From positions 1-64,000 of the forward strand of contig JAGOMA010000024.1 of NCBI GenBank assembly GCA_017993775.1: 64,000 bases of DNA, written 5' to 3'. This document shows, piece by piece, positions 35,868 through 45,319 of the stretch. This DNA comes from Chloroflexota bacterium (GTDB taxonomy: Bacteria > Chloroflexota > Anaerolineae > Promineifilales > Promineifilaceae). The notes beneath the pieces were generated by a model, which was given only the letters and a program-made list of their open reading frames with translations, was not told where the DNA came from and did not search any database. The position numbers and the translations under genes were made by a program. Within the stretch, counting starts at the first letter, position 1. The number at the start of each line of letters is the position of its first letter.

Positions 35868-38366
35868 TTAAGATGAGCGTCCAACGGCCGTGGGGCAATC
35901 GTTGCCGGACTGTGGGGGGTATGATGCATGATGCACAATTTGCAGCAAAATCCGGTCTGCTACCATTCCATCCACCGGCACAAAAAGCCTTGTGCCATCC
36001 TCCAGGCGGTACAAGCCAATTTGCAAGGCATACTCGCCCGGCGGCAAATCAGGTGGCAGCGGGATGGTGTGCAGTTGGGCAAATTCGTCGCCAGGGCGCA
36101 AACCGGTCTGGGCCACATCCAGCCCATCGTGCTGCGCCACCACCTGTCCGGCGCTGTTTAGCAGGTGGACAAAGATTTTCAGGTCGGCGGCAGGCGGCTC
36201 GGCTACGCGCCACAAACTCAGCAAATCCACGCTCTCTGGCGACTGCGCCAGTTGGTAGCCTAACAGTTCCAGCGTATCGGAAAAAACGGCCGTGCCCCCC
36301 ACTTCTTGCCGCTTGGCTGCCCAATCGGCCGCGCCCACCACCGCTTCCGGCGACCAGCCCAGGTCGGTAGAGGCATTGGGCTGGGCCAACACGGCCGTTA
36401 CCGGCGAGACCGGCCAATCGTGCAACCCATAGCGCCACACCCGGCCCTGGACCTCGTTTTGGCCGCTGATGGCGGGAGCGGGCGGATAAAACGCTTGCAG
36501 CAGCGGATGGGTGGGCTGGTGGCCATCGCCGACGGCCGTCCACACGGCCGTCTCGCCGCCGCCGGGCCACAAAAAACTCGTCCGCGCATCAAACCAGCGC
36601 GGCGATACGTCGTTCGATTGGAACGCCGCCGCAAAATCAGCCGGGGCAATCATCGCCGGGCCAATGCCCGCCAATCCCACGCCCACCGCCGGGCCGGTGG
36701 CGGCTACATCAAACACAAAGAGCGAATAGCCGATGCGGTCCAGCGGGTTTTGCGTTTTGAACCAGGCAAAACGGGCCGAATTTTTCAGGTAGACGCCGTG
36801 CAATTGGGTGGCGCTGATCACATATTGTCCCGGCGCGGGCAGCGGCGGGTAAAATGGATCGGTCAGCGGGTCTTCGCGGCCTTGCGGCCAGATGGGAGCC
36901 GCCTCGCCGCGCCGGATGCCATAGGCAGACAGGGGCGCAGTTCCCAGCCAGGCAACCTGATACGGTTCCGGCAAATGAGCCTGCTCATAGGCGGCCAGCG
37001 CGCCAATGTCTTGCCCCCAATCGACGTTGGAATCGACCAGCCACTGCCAACCGTTGGCCGGGCCGCCCACCAGCCGATTAAAAAAAGCCAGATAATAGGG
37101 ATGGACAGCCAGTGACGCCACGGCCAATCCACCCACCAGCAGCCATCCGGCAGCCGCCCTCACCTTGTTTTGCGCCTGCCAGCCTGGGCCGTCGGCCAAT
37201 TGACCGGTGAATACAAACAGCAGTGGCAGCGCGGGCAGCAAATAGCGGTAGCCGATGTTAACCTGGCTGACCAATCCGGCGCCGAAGACGGCCGTCGCCG
37301 GCAGCAGCAGCCAGAACAACGACCAGGAGCGCCACGGCCGTTGGCGCACGGCCGTTCCCAAAGCAGCCGCCAATAAAACCAGCGTGGGCAGCGGCGTTTT
37401 GGTGAGAAAGGTAACGGGAAAGTAATACCACCAGCCGCCCACTTTGACCTGCCCGCGCAAAAAAGCGCTGTGGCCGCTGAGCTGGTGGGCCTGCTGCTGC
37501 TGATAATCGGCGGTGAGCGCCGCCCATTGGAAGCGATAAAAGGTCAGAAAGATGATCGCCCCAATGGTTATCCAGGCGGTCACAACAAGGGCGGCGCGCC
37601 CAATCTGGCGCAGCGATTGGCGCAAAACAACAGCCCGAAAGAGGACGAGCAGGTAGAGCGCAGGGATGAGGATAACGGCCGTAAACTTGGCCGAGAATGC
37701 CAGCCCAATGGCAACGGCCGTCAGCCAGAACAGCCACCACGGCCGTTTGTTTTCCTCGATGGCCCAATAACGCCAGACCAGGTAAACGGCCGTGAGCAGA
37801 AAAAAGGCCATGCCCAGGTCGGTAGTCGCCAGGAAGCCGTGGGCCAGGATATTGGGGTCGAAGGTCAGGAGGAAAAGCGTGAGGAGGGCGGGAAACGGCC
37901 GTGCCCGCAGCAAAAATTCCCCCAATTGCCCGGCAAAACGCGCCGCCACCGCCCCCAACAACAACGTCAGCAGCATGATCGCCCAACGAGCCGCCCAAAT
38001 CAACTGCAAACCATTGTCGTTGGCTTCCCAGGCAAATACCTTGCTGATCGCCAGCCAATCATTCGTCTGCCAGACCGGGTCGGCAAATGGCACAGTAGGA
38101 TGAAACAAAAACTGCACCGGCAAGCCCATCAGAGCGTTGATCAGCGGCGGATTTTGCACCACGCTCCACAACGACCACCGCTGCCACACCAACACGCCTT
38201 GCAGCACATGAATAATCTCATCAAAGGTAGCTGACTGTTGATTGGCGGCCGAAAGCAGCCGCGCCCAGAGCAGCAGCAGCAAAAAAACTGCCCCCCACCT
38301 GACCCACGTCCTGGGACGTATCCGCGCGAGCGAATCTCGAACCTGGTTATGCCACCTGATGATCAA
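35868..38366 (-). CDS. GT39/ArnT-like membrane glycosyltransferase with C-terminal beta-sandwich-like domain
   Basis: An 832-residue membrane protein. After a first TM helix (WGAVFLLLLLWARLLSA), the loop NQQSATFDEIIHVLQG carries the FDE(I/L)xH motif of protein-mannosyltransferase/ArnT enzymes. About ten further helices follow, with DPNILAHGFLATTDLGM as the second conserved loop. The C-terminal 130 residues have LLGYQLA, FVHLLNSAGQVVAQHDGL and LPPGEYALQIGLYRL, the domain shared with three other proteins nearby. Start TTG 38366 is uncertain, and GTG 38342 is possible. It is likely to move a sugar from a polyprenyl donor to a surface acceptor. Confidence 0.82.
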   Translation of the reverse strand: MIIRWHNQVRDSLARIRPRTWVRWGAVFLLLLLWARLLSAANQQSATFDEIIHVLQGVLVWQRWSLWSVVQNPPLINALMGLPVQFLFHPTVPFADPVWQTNDWLAISKVFAWEANDNGLQLIWAARWAIMLLTLLLGAVAARFAGQLGEFLLRARPFPALLTLFLLTFDPNILAHGFLATTDLGMAFFLLTAVYLVWRYWAIEENKRPWWLFWLTAVAIGLAFSAKFTAVILIPALYLLVLFRAVVLRQSLRQIGRAALVVTAWITIGAIIFLTFYRFQWAALTADYQQQQAHQLSGHSAFLRGQVKVGGWWYYFPVTFLTKTPLPTLVLLAAALGTAVRQRPWRSWSLFWLLLPATAVFGAGLVSQVNIGYRYLLPALPLLFVFTGQLADGPGWQAQNKVRAAAGWLLVGGLAVASLAVHPYYLAFFNRLVGGPANGWQWLVDSNVDWGQDIGALAAYEQAHLPEPYQVAWLGTAPLSAYGIRRGEAAPIWPQGREDPLTDPFYPPLPAPGQYVISATQLHGVYLKNSARFAWFKTQNPLDRIGYSLFVFDVAATGPAVGVGLAGIGPAMIAPADFAAAFQSNDVSPRWFDARTSFLWPGGGETAVWTAVGDGHQPTHPLLQAFYPPAPAISGQNEVQGRVWRYGLHDWPVSPVTAVLAQPNASTDLGWSPEAVVGAADWAAKRQEVGGTAVFSDTLELLGYQLAQSPESVDLLSLWRVAEPPAADLKIFVHLLNSAGQVVAQHDGLDVAQTGLRPGDEFAQLHTIPLPPDLPPGEYALQIGLYRLEDGTRLFVPVDGMVADRILLQIVHHASYPPQSGNDCPTAVGRSS

Positions 38367-38485
38367 TCTATGCCATCCTATGTTGCAAACTCAACGGCCC
38401 GAATTTTATCAAATTACCTCATTACCCCGAAATGGCCGGCAAACAGCCAACCGCCAATCCCGCTCTCGAGACAAAAAACGTGTCC

Positions 38486-38513
38486 TTGACACCACTTACA
38501 TTTTCGCTAGACT
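38486..38513 (+). promoter_or_regulatory. Promoter for the YVTN propeller gene
   Basis: TTGACA (38486-38491) and TAGACT (38508-38513) stand 16 bp apart, 63 bp before the ATG at 38576. The divergent GT39-like gene starts at 38366, so this 209-bp spacer serves both directions. Confidence 0.5.
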
Positions 38514-38575
38514 AGCCGATTTTGTTCAGGCACAATGCCAAATTTTAAACAAATGGTAAAAAAGGTAAGCTGTCT

Positions 38576-39868
38576 ATGTTAAAAAACAATCCAAATCGCT
38601 TGTTACGCCCCCAACATTTTCTGTTCCCCTTGCTTGTGATGGTTTTTCTGCTTTTAACCTTTCTCAATTACTCGCCCCACCAAAACACCGCTACAGTCCA
38701 GGCCCAGACCTATGACCCCACTATTGACCCGATATTGGATAAATTTGTTTACCTGCCGCAGGTCGAACGCGCGCCGGTTTACCTGACGCCAGAATTTGTC
38801 ACCACCATCAATTTGCCAGACGCTTTATGCCCCAATGATGTCAAAGTAAATCCGGTCACGGGTATCGCCTACGTCGCCAATCACGAAAGCGGCAACGTGT
38901 CTTTATTGCAAAACGGCGCGTATCTGGGCACCGTCGCCACGGGCGAATGGCCGACGCTGGTCAGTTTCCGGCCGAACAGCAGCGAAAGTTTTGTCACCAA
39001 TTTGCACGGCGGCGTTTCTCATTTTGATGGCGGCGTGGTGATCAACACAATTTTCCCATCGCCATCGTTCCCCGGCGAAGTGATTACGTATGGCGAACCT
39101 TATGCCGCCGCTTTTAACCCGGTCAACCACTATCTCTACATTGTCCACATCGGCGCGGGCGGTTACGTTCAGGTGGTTGATGATGGGCAAACCATCGCCA
39201 ACATCCCGATTTTGGAAGGGTGGCTGCTAGACGTGAAAGTCGATCCGGTAACCGGGTTGGTGTATGTAGCCAACTGGGAGCATGGCAAGATTTTTGTTAT
39301 TCAAGACACGGCCGTTATCAACAGCTTCCAAGTCGGCTGGGGCATAGACAAACTGGCCATCAACCAATACACCCGCTATATCTACGGGGCGCACACCTCC
39401 CCCAGCGCCCAATATCCCAACAACATTTCAATTACTGACATGAACACCAATCAGGTAACGCCGCTGACCACTTCCACCGCCTCCCGCCGCGTCGCTCTGG
39501 ACAAGCTGAACAATCTGGCCTACTTCACCAATCCCAATGAAAACACGGTTTCCATTGTGCAAGGAACTGCGTTCCTGGGTAATGTGGCCGTCGGCCAAAA
39601 ACCGTGGGATGTCGGCGTCCATCAGGCATCCGGGTTGGCCTTTGTCACCAACTTCGACAGCGCGAACGTGACCGTCTTGAAAAATGGGCAGCTTGTGGAG
39701 ACGCTGGCGGCAGGCAAAAACCCCGTTTCGGTCGGCGTAGACCCCCTTTCCAATTACGTGTATGTCGCCAACGAGACGTCTACGTATTCCTGCAATGGGC
39801 TGAACCAATGCTTCCAGGTGTGCGAGACGCCGGCTACCGTAACGGTTTACCGCATTCCAACGGATTGA
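38576..39868 (+). CDS. Secreted YVTN-type beta-propeller protein
   Basis: A 430-residue exported protein. Residues 1-43 are a hydrophobic signal (FLFPLLVMVFLLLTFLNYS). From residue 80 on there are repeated propeller blades with the YVTN-like pattern: VKVNPVTGIAYVANHESGNVSLL, VKVDPVTGLVYVANWEHGKIFVI, VGVDPLSNYVYVANETS. Such proteins often bind surface partners. It is the only plus-strand gene between two long minus-strand operons, and has its own promoter (38486). A single ACGGCCGT lies within it. Ligand and partners are unknown. Confidence 0.82.
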   Translation: MLKNNPNRLLRPQHFLFPLLVMVFLLLTFLNYSPHQNTATVQAQTYDPTIDPILDKFVYLPQVERAPVYLTPEFVTTINLPDALCPNDVKVNPVTGIAYVANHESGNVSLLQNGAYLGTVATGEWPTLVSFRPNSSESFVTNLHGGVSHFDGGVVINTIFPSPSFPGEVITYGEPYAAAFNPVNHYLYIVHIGAGGYVQVVDDGQTIANIPILEGWLLDVKVDPVTGLVYVANWEHGKIFVIQDTAVINSFQVGWGIDKLAINQYTRYIYGAHTSPSAQYPNNISITDMNTNQVTPLTTSTASRRVALDKLNNLAYFTNPNENTVSIVQGTAFLGNVAVGQKPWDVGVHQASGLAFVTNFDSANVTVLKNGQLVETLAAGKNPVSVGVDPLSNYVYVANETSTYSCNGLNQCFQVCETPATVTVYRIPTD

Positions 39869-39875
39869 TTTTGAT

Positions 39876-39936
39876 TGATGCGTGGTGCGTGGTGCGTGAT
39901 CTGCAATGGCAAATCACGCATCACGTATCACGCATC
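39876..39936. repeat. Heptamer repeat GATGCGT/CACGCAT (third copy)
   Basis: GATGCGTGGTGCGTGGTGCG on the left and ATCACGCATCACGTATCACG on the right form a period-7 inverted repeat with the loop ATCTGCAATGGCAA. It lies between convergent genes (stops 39868 and 39943) and may help termination. Confidence 0.85.
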
Positions 39937-39942
39937 TTTTCT

Positions 39943-42090
39943 CTATGGAATCGGCAGGAACACGGCCGTTTCCCCCTCACCACCCCCCATCACGGCCAAA
40001 CGCTCCAACGTATCCAGCCGGTACAACCCGACAGCAATACGCGCCGGAACGGCGTTCGGCGGCACGCGCAAAACAACTTCCTCTACCACTATTTCGCCAC
40101 TATCCCAGATGGTTGTGGGATAACGGCCGTTCCCCGGCTGCGCATCATGCTGCGCCAATAATTGGCCATCGGCTCTCAACAGGTGGGCAAACATGGTGTA
40201 ATCCACAGCCATTGGAGCCAGCGCCTGCCAATACAGCCGCAGCCGCAGGTCAGCGCCGTCTGGCTGCAAATCATACCCCACCAGCGCCGCCTGATCGCCA
40301 AAGTTGGCGACCAGTGGGTTAGACGGCACGGCCGTTTCCCCCGTCAATGGCGCAATCTTCACCCAGCCCAAATCCACCCGCTCGCCGCCCACAAACAAAA
40401 CCGCCTGCCCGCGTGCAGGTTGGGTCCCTTCCGGCACGGCGAGGGCCATGGTTTGGCTGATGGGATTACCCGCTGTCCAGGTCAGGGTGACGGCCGTTGT
40501 CGCCAACACCGCCCCATCCCAATCCAACAGCGCCGCTTCCCCCGCCGCCTGCCCGTCGGCCAGCCCATACCCGGCCACAGTGATCGGCAGCGCCGCGCCC
40601 GGCAGCGCCGAGTCCGGCAGCGCCGCCGCTTCCACATAAAACCCGCTGTCGGTCGCCCGGCAGATGCGCGCCCAATCCACCGGCGGCGTGTACAACGCCG
40701 GCCGCGCATAGGCCGGCCGCACCAAAAACAGCAGACAGCCCACGCTCAGCGCCGCCAGACCCACCGCCGGCAGCGCCGACCACACTGCCGGTCGCCTCGT
40801 CAGTTCCCGGCCACGGGCCAGACGATACCAACCAAGCCCCAACAACGCCGCCACCGGCGCAGCGGCCGCATACGCCAACCGCCCCTGATACCCCGACCAG
40901 TTGATGGTGAGAATGTAGCGCAGCAGCGAGGCATAAATCGCGCCCACCGCCAGGACGTTAAAGAGAACGGCCGTCACCGAAACAGGGCCGCTAGAGATTA
41001 GAGACTGGACACTGAAGAGTTTCCTATCCCGAGTCTCCAATCGCCAATCTCTCAGCACCAAAATCACGCCCACCGCCGCCGCCGTCGTAAACGCAACCAA
41101 CAGTCCATACACCCACCCTGGCGCTTGAATTTTCAGCCAGCCAAACCAGGCCCAGTATGATTGGAAATGGATCACCCCAAACTCGCGCAAATCGGCCAGC
41201 GTGAAGGGCGTTGTGCGCAGCACTTCCGATCCCTTGGCCTGCAAATGCACCTCCCAGGCCAGCGGATCGCCATACAACCGCGCCGCCCGCGCATACCACC
41301 AGCCGGCCGTCAGCAGCGGCAAAACAGCCACAAGCGCCCCGCCCCACACGGCCGTTTTCCGTTCCCCGCGCCAAAAAGCCAGCGCCGCCGCCAAAAACGG
41401 CAGCGGCCACAGGGCCAGCAGGGCAAATTTAGTCAGCAGCGCCAACCCCATCAACAGACCCAACCACCCAAACAGGCGCAGACGCGGTTTCGTCGCCGCC
41501 TGCACGGATGCCCAAACCAAGGCCGCGCCGAGCACGGCCGTTAACACATCATTGTTCACGCTGGCCGTCATAAACACAAACTGCGGATTAAACGCCAGCG
41601 CCGCCGCCGCCAGCAGCCCCACCCGCGCATCGCCCGGAACCATCTGCCGCCCCAGGCGGTAGGCCAGCCACACCGTCAGCGCGCCCAGCAGCACAGACAG
41701 CCAGCGGGCCACACGAAAAGCAAGATAATCGGCCGCCAGGGGAGTTTGTTCGGCCGGTTGATGAAGGTAAAAATGCGCCCGTCCGCCGTCGTGGGGATCG
41801 AAGGTGTAACAGGCATTCAGCGGGAAATCGGCCGAGGCGGTCATGGGAAACGGCGCAGTCACCAGCGCGTTCAGCAGGTAAAACAGCGGCGGCTGGTTGG
41901 CCTCCATCGTGTCATTGTCGGCGGCGATGGGGCGCATGACCGGAAAGGCGCGCTGCTCCACCAGATGGCGCACGTAGAGAAAATGGTCGATCTCGTCGGG
42001 CGCTTCGCCCAGCGGCACGATCCAGGCATAGGCCGCGCCCAAGACCACATACACCGCCAAAATCAGACCCAACCAACGATTCGCGCTCAT
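39943..42090 (-). CDS. GT39/ArnT-like membrane glycosyltransferase with C-terminal beta-sandwich-like domain
   Basis: A 715-residue protein. The start ATG 42090 overlaps the upstream stop by 4 nt (ATGA); a longer frame to 42186 would run back into the upstream gene. The first helix is followed by APDEIDHFLYVRHL, a GT-C-type Asp-Glu loop with a His, then many TM helices including LGALTVWLAYRLGRQMVPG. Residues 342-366 (RDWRLETRD and QSLISS) are encoded by a GAGACTGG repeat also seen at 20054. The C-terminal domain has LVGYDLQ, LRLYWQAL, MFAHLLRADGQLLAQHD and VGLYRLD. Partnered with the YfhO-like gene upstream. Confidence 0.8.
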   Translation of the reverse strand: MSANRWLGLILAVYVVLGAAYAWIVPLGEAPDEIDHFLYVRHLVEQRAFPVMRPIAADNDTMEANQPPLFYLLNALVTAPFPMTASADFPLNACYTFDPHDGGRAHFYLHQPAEQTPLAADYLAFRVARWLSVLLGALTVWLAYRLGRQMVPGDARVGLLAAAALAFNPQFVFMTASVNNDVLTAVLGAALVWASVQAATKPRLRLFGWLGLLMGLALLTKFALLALWPLPFLAAALAFWRGERKTAVWGGALVAVLPLLTAGWWYARAARLYGDPLAWEVHLQAKGSEVLRTTPFTLADLREFGVIHFQSYWAWFGWLKIQAPGWVYGLLVAFTTAAAVGVILVLRDWRLETRDRKLFSVQSLISSGPVSVTAVLFNVLAVGAIYASLLRYILTINWSGYQGRLAYAAAAPVAALLGLGWYRLARGRELTRRPAVWSALPAVGLAALSVGCLLFLVRPAYARPALYTPPVDWARICRATDSGFYVEAAALPDSALPGAALPITVAGYGLADGQAAGEAALLDWDGAVLATTAVTLTWTAGNPISQTMALAVPEGTQPARGQAVLFVGGERVDLGWVKIAPLTGETAVPSNPLVANFGDQAALVGYDLQPDGADLRLRLYWQALAPMAVDYTMFAHLLRADGQLLAQHDAQPGNGRYPTTIWDSGEIVVEEVVLRVPPNAVPARIAVGLYRLDTLERLAVMGGGEGETAVFLPIP
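40993..41063. repeat. In-frame GAGACTGG-type repeat inside a GT39-like gene
   Basis: GAGATTAGAGACTGGACACTG on the left and GAGTCTCCAATCGCCAATC on the right form an imperfect inverted repeat. On the minus strand it is translated in frame as RDWRLETRD and QSLISS, close to the insert at 20054-20130. This shows one element family read as protein in two different genes. Confidence 0.75.
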
Positions 42091-44810
42091 ATCTGTCTTC
42101 TCCGCCAGCCCCAGGCCAGCAAAAACAGCCCCACCAGCAGCGCGGCGGCGGACACGGCCGTTCCCGCCACAAAATCCCACGGCCAAAAGGTAAACACAAT
42201 CGTATGGCTGCCCGCCGGAACATAGACGGCCCGCACCACGCTGTTCGCCCGATACACGGCCGTCGGCTGCCCATCCACCGTCGCCCGCCAGCCCGGATAA
42301 TACGTGTCGGCCAGCACCACAAAGCCGGCGTCGTCCAGATTTACGGCCAGCGTGACCTCATTCAAATCGTAGCGGCTGATGGCCACCTGGCTGGCGGAGG
42401 TCACGGCCGTTTGCCACTGCGGCGGCTCCTGCCCAAACGTCTCCAGGGCCACCACCTGCGCCAACTGGTCGGCGTATTGCTGCGCCAGCGCCAGCGCCTC
42501 GGCGGCATTGGCCGCCGGCATGGCCCGCCCCACCACGTAGGCGCGAGGAAAATAGCCTTCGTTGAGGTAAATGCGCGTCTTACCGTCCTCATACGCCAAC
42601 TGCGGGCGCGGCAGGTAATAGCTGCGAAACGCCAGACCCGCCGCCGAAAGGCCCACGGCCGTACCTTCATGTTGGACGGCCGTCACCGCCAGCACAAAGT
42701 CGCGCCCCCACTCGGAAGGGAACGCGCCAAAGTAAAAGCTGGCCCAACCATCGGCCAATGGCTGGCTGGCGTCCCAATCGGCGTGGGCCAATTCCTGCCC
42801 GCCGTCGGCCGACAATACGCGCACGGTGACGGTTCCGGCCGGGTCGCCGGGCCGCAGGGGAATGTCGATGCGGTGCAGACCGGCGTCGGGCACGGTGATG
42901 GGCTGGGTAACGGCCGTTTCGGCCAACGCCTGCCAACCCTCCACCACCTCTTGCGCCTGCCCCAACGCCGGGTTTTCCTGGTACCAATCGCTGATCGTCA
43001 CCACATACTTCACGTTCAGCGCGTCAATCAGCGGCGATTCCAGGCCGCGCAGGGGCATGAGCACGCGCTCAAAATAGATCGCCTCGCCCCCCTCGGCGGC
43101 CTGCACATAATCGACCATCGTTTGCAGGATGGCCGGTTCGTAGCCGCTGATGTTTTGCAGGCGGTCTTGCAGGGCGGTGTTGGGCGGGTAGGCCACCCCC
43201 TGCGGCAGCGTGGTGATGCGCAGTGGCTCGGGGTCGCTGTGCAAGAAAGCGGCCGTCGCCGTTGGCGGATACAAATCGGCCACATTGCCCACTGTGTTAT
43301 AGTCATGACCCAGCCAGAACAACTCGATGACAATCCACACGGCCGTCGCCGCCGCAAATCCCGCCGGTCGCAGCCGCCCTGGCCTCAGCCACAACAAGGC
43401 CACGCTCACCAGCAGCGACAGCCCAAACCAGAGCAAATCGGCGCGCAGCCCGGCCATCTCCGGCCGATACCAGACGACAAATCCGCCCACAATGGCCAAC
43501 ATGCCGACGGCCGTGAGAACGGCCGTTTGCCGCACACGCCGCCAATCCACTCCGGCGGCCAGCAGCGTATCCAGACCGATGGCGCTGAGAACGGCCGTGC
43601 ACACCACCACCACCGTCATCGCCCGGCTCGGCCACAGGCCGTTGAACACCGGCAGCACAAAAAGCAGGCCATACACCGGCGTGCCCAGCGCCCACAGCAG
43701 CCCCAACCCGCCCCAGGCGGCAAAAAAGCCAGTCACCCGGTCGCGCCGCAAGGCCACAGCCAAAAGCGCCAGGAACAGCGGCAGGAGACCGGCGTAAAAA
43801 GTGATTTCGTTGTAGTTGGTGCGGCCCCACCAGTTATGATGGATGGGATTGCCGAAAAAGTCCGGCACGAGGGCGACGACCGCCGAGTTTTTTAGCCCCA
43901 GACTGAGCGATTCGCTGAACGTAAACGGCGTGCGGTGGCCGCGCTGCAAATAGTTGAAGGCGGGCAGCACTTGCGCCAGACTCAGCGCCACGCCCAACCC
44001 AAACAGGGTCACGGCCGTGCCCATCAGCCAGCGCCCCGCCGCCCAATCGCGCCGCCGATAGGCCTGCCCAACCACCGGCCACCAACGCCAGGCGGCATAG
44101 AGAACGGCCGTCAGGCTGCCGTACAGCGCCCAATTCCAATGCCCGCCCAACCAGGGCAGGGCAAAAGCCATCGCTCCGACCACCGCCTCCGGCACGATGG
44201 TCCAAAAGCTGGCGGGCGCGCCGCGTTCACCGTCCAGTTTTGCCGCGATGCGTTCGATGCACAAAAGTTGCAGCGGCAGCCAGACAACGGCCGCATGGAC
44301 GACCTGCCACTCCAGCCAGACCACCATCATGCCGTTGAAAAGGAAAACGGCCGTGCCCACCCAGGCAGCCACCGGCCGCAGCCGCAGTTGGCGCAAAAAA
44401 GCGAACATGAAGACCGCGCCTAAAAATAACTGCGCAAAGATAACCCAATCGACGGCCGTAACCGGCGGCAGCAGGTAATAAAACAGCGACAGGGGGTAAA
44501 ACAGGGCGGCCTGGGTGTTATAAGTAAGCGGGTAGCCGCCCAAAACGTACGGGTTCCACAGCGGCACGCGCCCCTGCTTCACCTGCTCGGCGACAAAGGC
44601 TTTGATGGGGTAGATGTAATCGACGACATCGGTGATGAGCGGGTTGTGGACGTTGACGGCCTGATTGGGCTGCTGCCAGGGCGGCCACACTTGCACCACC
44701 ACGTCCAGGGGCAGCAAAACCTTACCCGGCGGCAGCGCCGGGGCCAGAAACAGGCCAATCAGGAGCAAAAAGGCCAGCCAGGGCCACAGTTTTCGGACGA
44801 ATTCTTTCAT
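42087..44810 (-). CDS. YfhO-family multispanning membrane protein (second copy)
   Basis: A 907-residue membrane protein. Family features are VPLWNPYVLGGYPLTYNTQAALFYP in the N-terminal loop, AVFLFNGMMVVWLEWQVV, and at the C terminus ADTYYPGWRATVDGQPTAV and VPAGSHTIVFTFWPWDF before the last TM helix. It is longer than the copy at 18467 owing to a soluble region between residues 560 and 830. It begins the operon with the GT39-like gene (4-nt overlap). Two YfhO-like proteins in one window imply more than one glycan or lipoteichoic-type polymer to decorate. Confidence 0.85.
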   Translation of the reverse strand: MKEFVRKLWPWLAFLLLIGLFLAPALPPGKVLLPLDVVVQVWPPWQQPNQAVNVHNPLITDVVDYIYPIKAFVAEQVKQGRVPLWNPYVLGGYPLTYNTQAALFYPLSLFYYLLPPVTAVDWVIFAQLFLGAVFMFAFLRQLRLRPVAAWVGTAVFLFNGMMVVWLEWQVVHAAVVWLPLQLLCIERIAAKLDGERGAPASFWTIVPEAVVGAMAFALPWLGGHWNWALYGSLTAVLYAAWRWWPVVGQAYRRRDWAAGRWLMGTAVTLFGLGVALSLAQVLPAFNYLQRGHRTPFTFSESLSLGLKNSAVVALVPDFFGNPIHHNWWGRTNYNEITFYAGLLPLFLALLAVALRRDRVTGFFAAWGGLGLLWALGTPVYGLLFVLPVFNGLWPSRAMTVVVVCTAVLSAIGLDTLLAAGVDWRRVRQTAVLTAVGMLAIVGGFVVWYRPEMAGLRADLLWFGLSLLVSVALLWLRPGRLRPAGFAAATAVWIVIELFWLGHDYNTVGNVADLYPPTATAAFLHSDPEPLRITTLPQGVAYPPNTALQDRLQNISGYEPAILQTMVDYVQAAEGGEAIYFERVLMPLRGLESPLIDALNVKYVVTISDWYQENPALGQAQEVVEGWQALAETAVTQPITVPDAGLHRIDIPLRPGDPAGTVTVRVLSADGGQELAHADWDASQPLADGWASFYFGAFPSEWGRDFVLAVTAVQHEGTAVGLSAAGLAFRSYYLPRPQLAYEDGKTRIYLNEGYFPRAYVVGRAMPAANAAEALALAQQYADQLAQVVALETFGQEPPQWQTAVTSASQVAISRYDLNEVTLAVNLDDAGFVVLADTYYPGWRATVDGQPTAVYRANSVVRAVYVPAGSHTIVFTFWPWDFVAGTAVSAAALLVGLFLLAWGWRRRQI

Positions 44811-45069
44811 ACCAACATGACAACACAGACCCTAAGGGTTTTCTCTTGAGGAGTTAGACCTTTTGGATCTTAACCCTTGCGATTGGAGATTGAATTAGCG
44901 TTTAAGAAATTTATCGGGTAAGTGTTCTCCCTCCCCTCAATCCCTTCCCCAAGTGAGGGGAAGTCCGACTCTCTCGCCCTTGGGACGAGGGCAGGAGAAA
45001 GGGTAGATTACCTAAAGGAACCTCCGGGAGGTTGAGTTAACCATCATAGAGCCTGAAGCAGCCAGTTAT

Positions 45070-45275
45070 CCCAGCGAAGCAACCACTTCTCCCGCGTCGG
45101 AACCACTTCTCCCGGTGAAGCAACCATTTCTCCCGGTGAAGCAACCATTTCTCCCGCGTCGGAACCAGTTCTCCCAGCGAAGCAACCATTTCTCCCGCGT
45201 CGGAACCAGTTCTCCCGGCGAAGCAACCATTTCTCCCGCGTCGGAACCATTTCTCCCGGTGAAGAACCCAGTTCT
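45070..45275. repeat. Minisatellite A: 10 units of 20/21 bp
   Basis: Ten units begin with CCC and end with TTCT. Two unit types alternate irregularly: a 21-bp type with GAAGCAACCA and a 20-bp type with GCGTCGGAACCA. The unit types differ by a 1-bp length change plus substitutions, which suggests slippage and unequal exchange. The array resembles minisatellite B at 63408 over about 14 of 21 positions and, like it, is next to a GATTGGACCAATC palindrome. Confidence 0.92.
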
Positions 45276-45302
45276 CCGGGGGATCACTCATTTGCGTGTT
45301 TG

Positions 45303-45319
45303 CAGATTGGACCAATCTT
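45303..45319. repeat. GATTGGACCAATC palindrome, copy 3 (single)
   Basis: One AGATTGGACCAATCT unit without a partner lies 27 bp after minisatellite A. The family otherwise occurs as inverted pairs. Confidence 0.8.

Noticed and set aside
42204..43895. Plus-strand open frame (563 codons) in the YfhO-like gene
   Set aside because: Antisense shadow of a high-GC membrane gene; His/Arg/Gln-rich, no recognisable feature.
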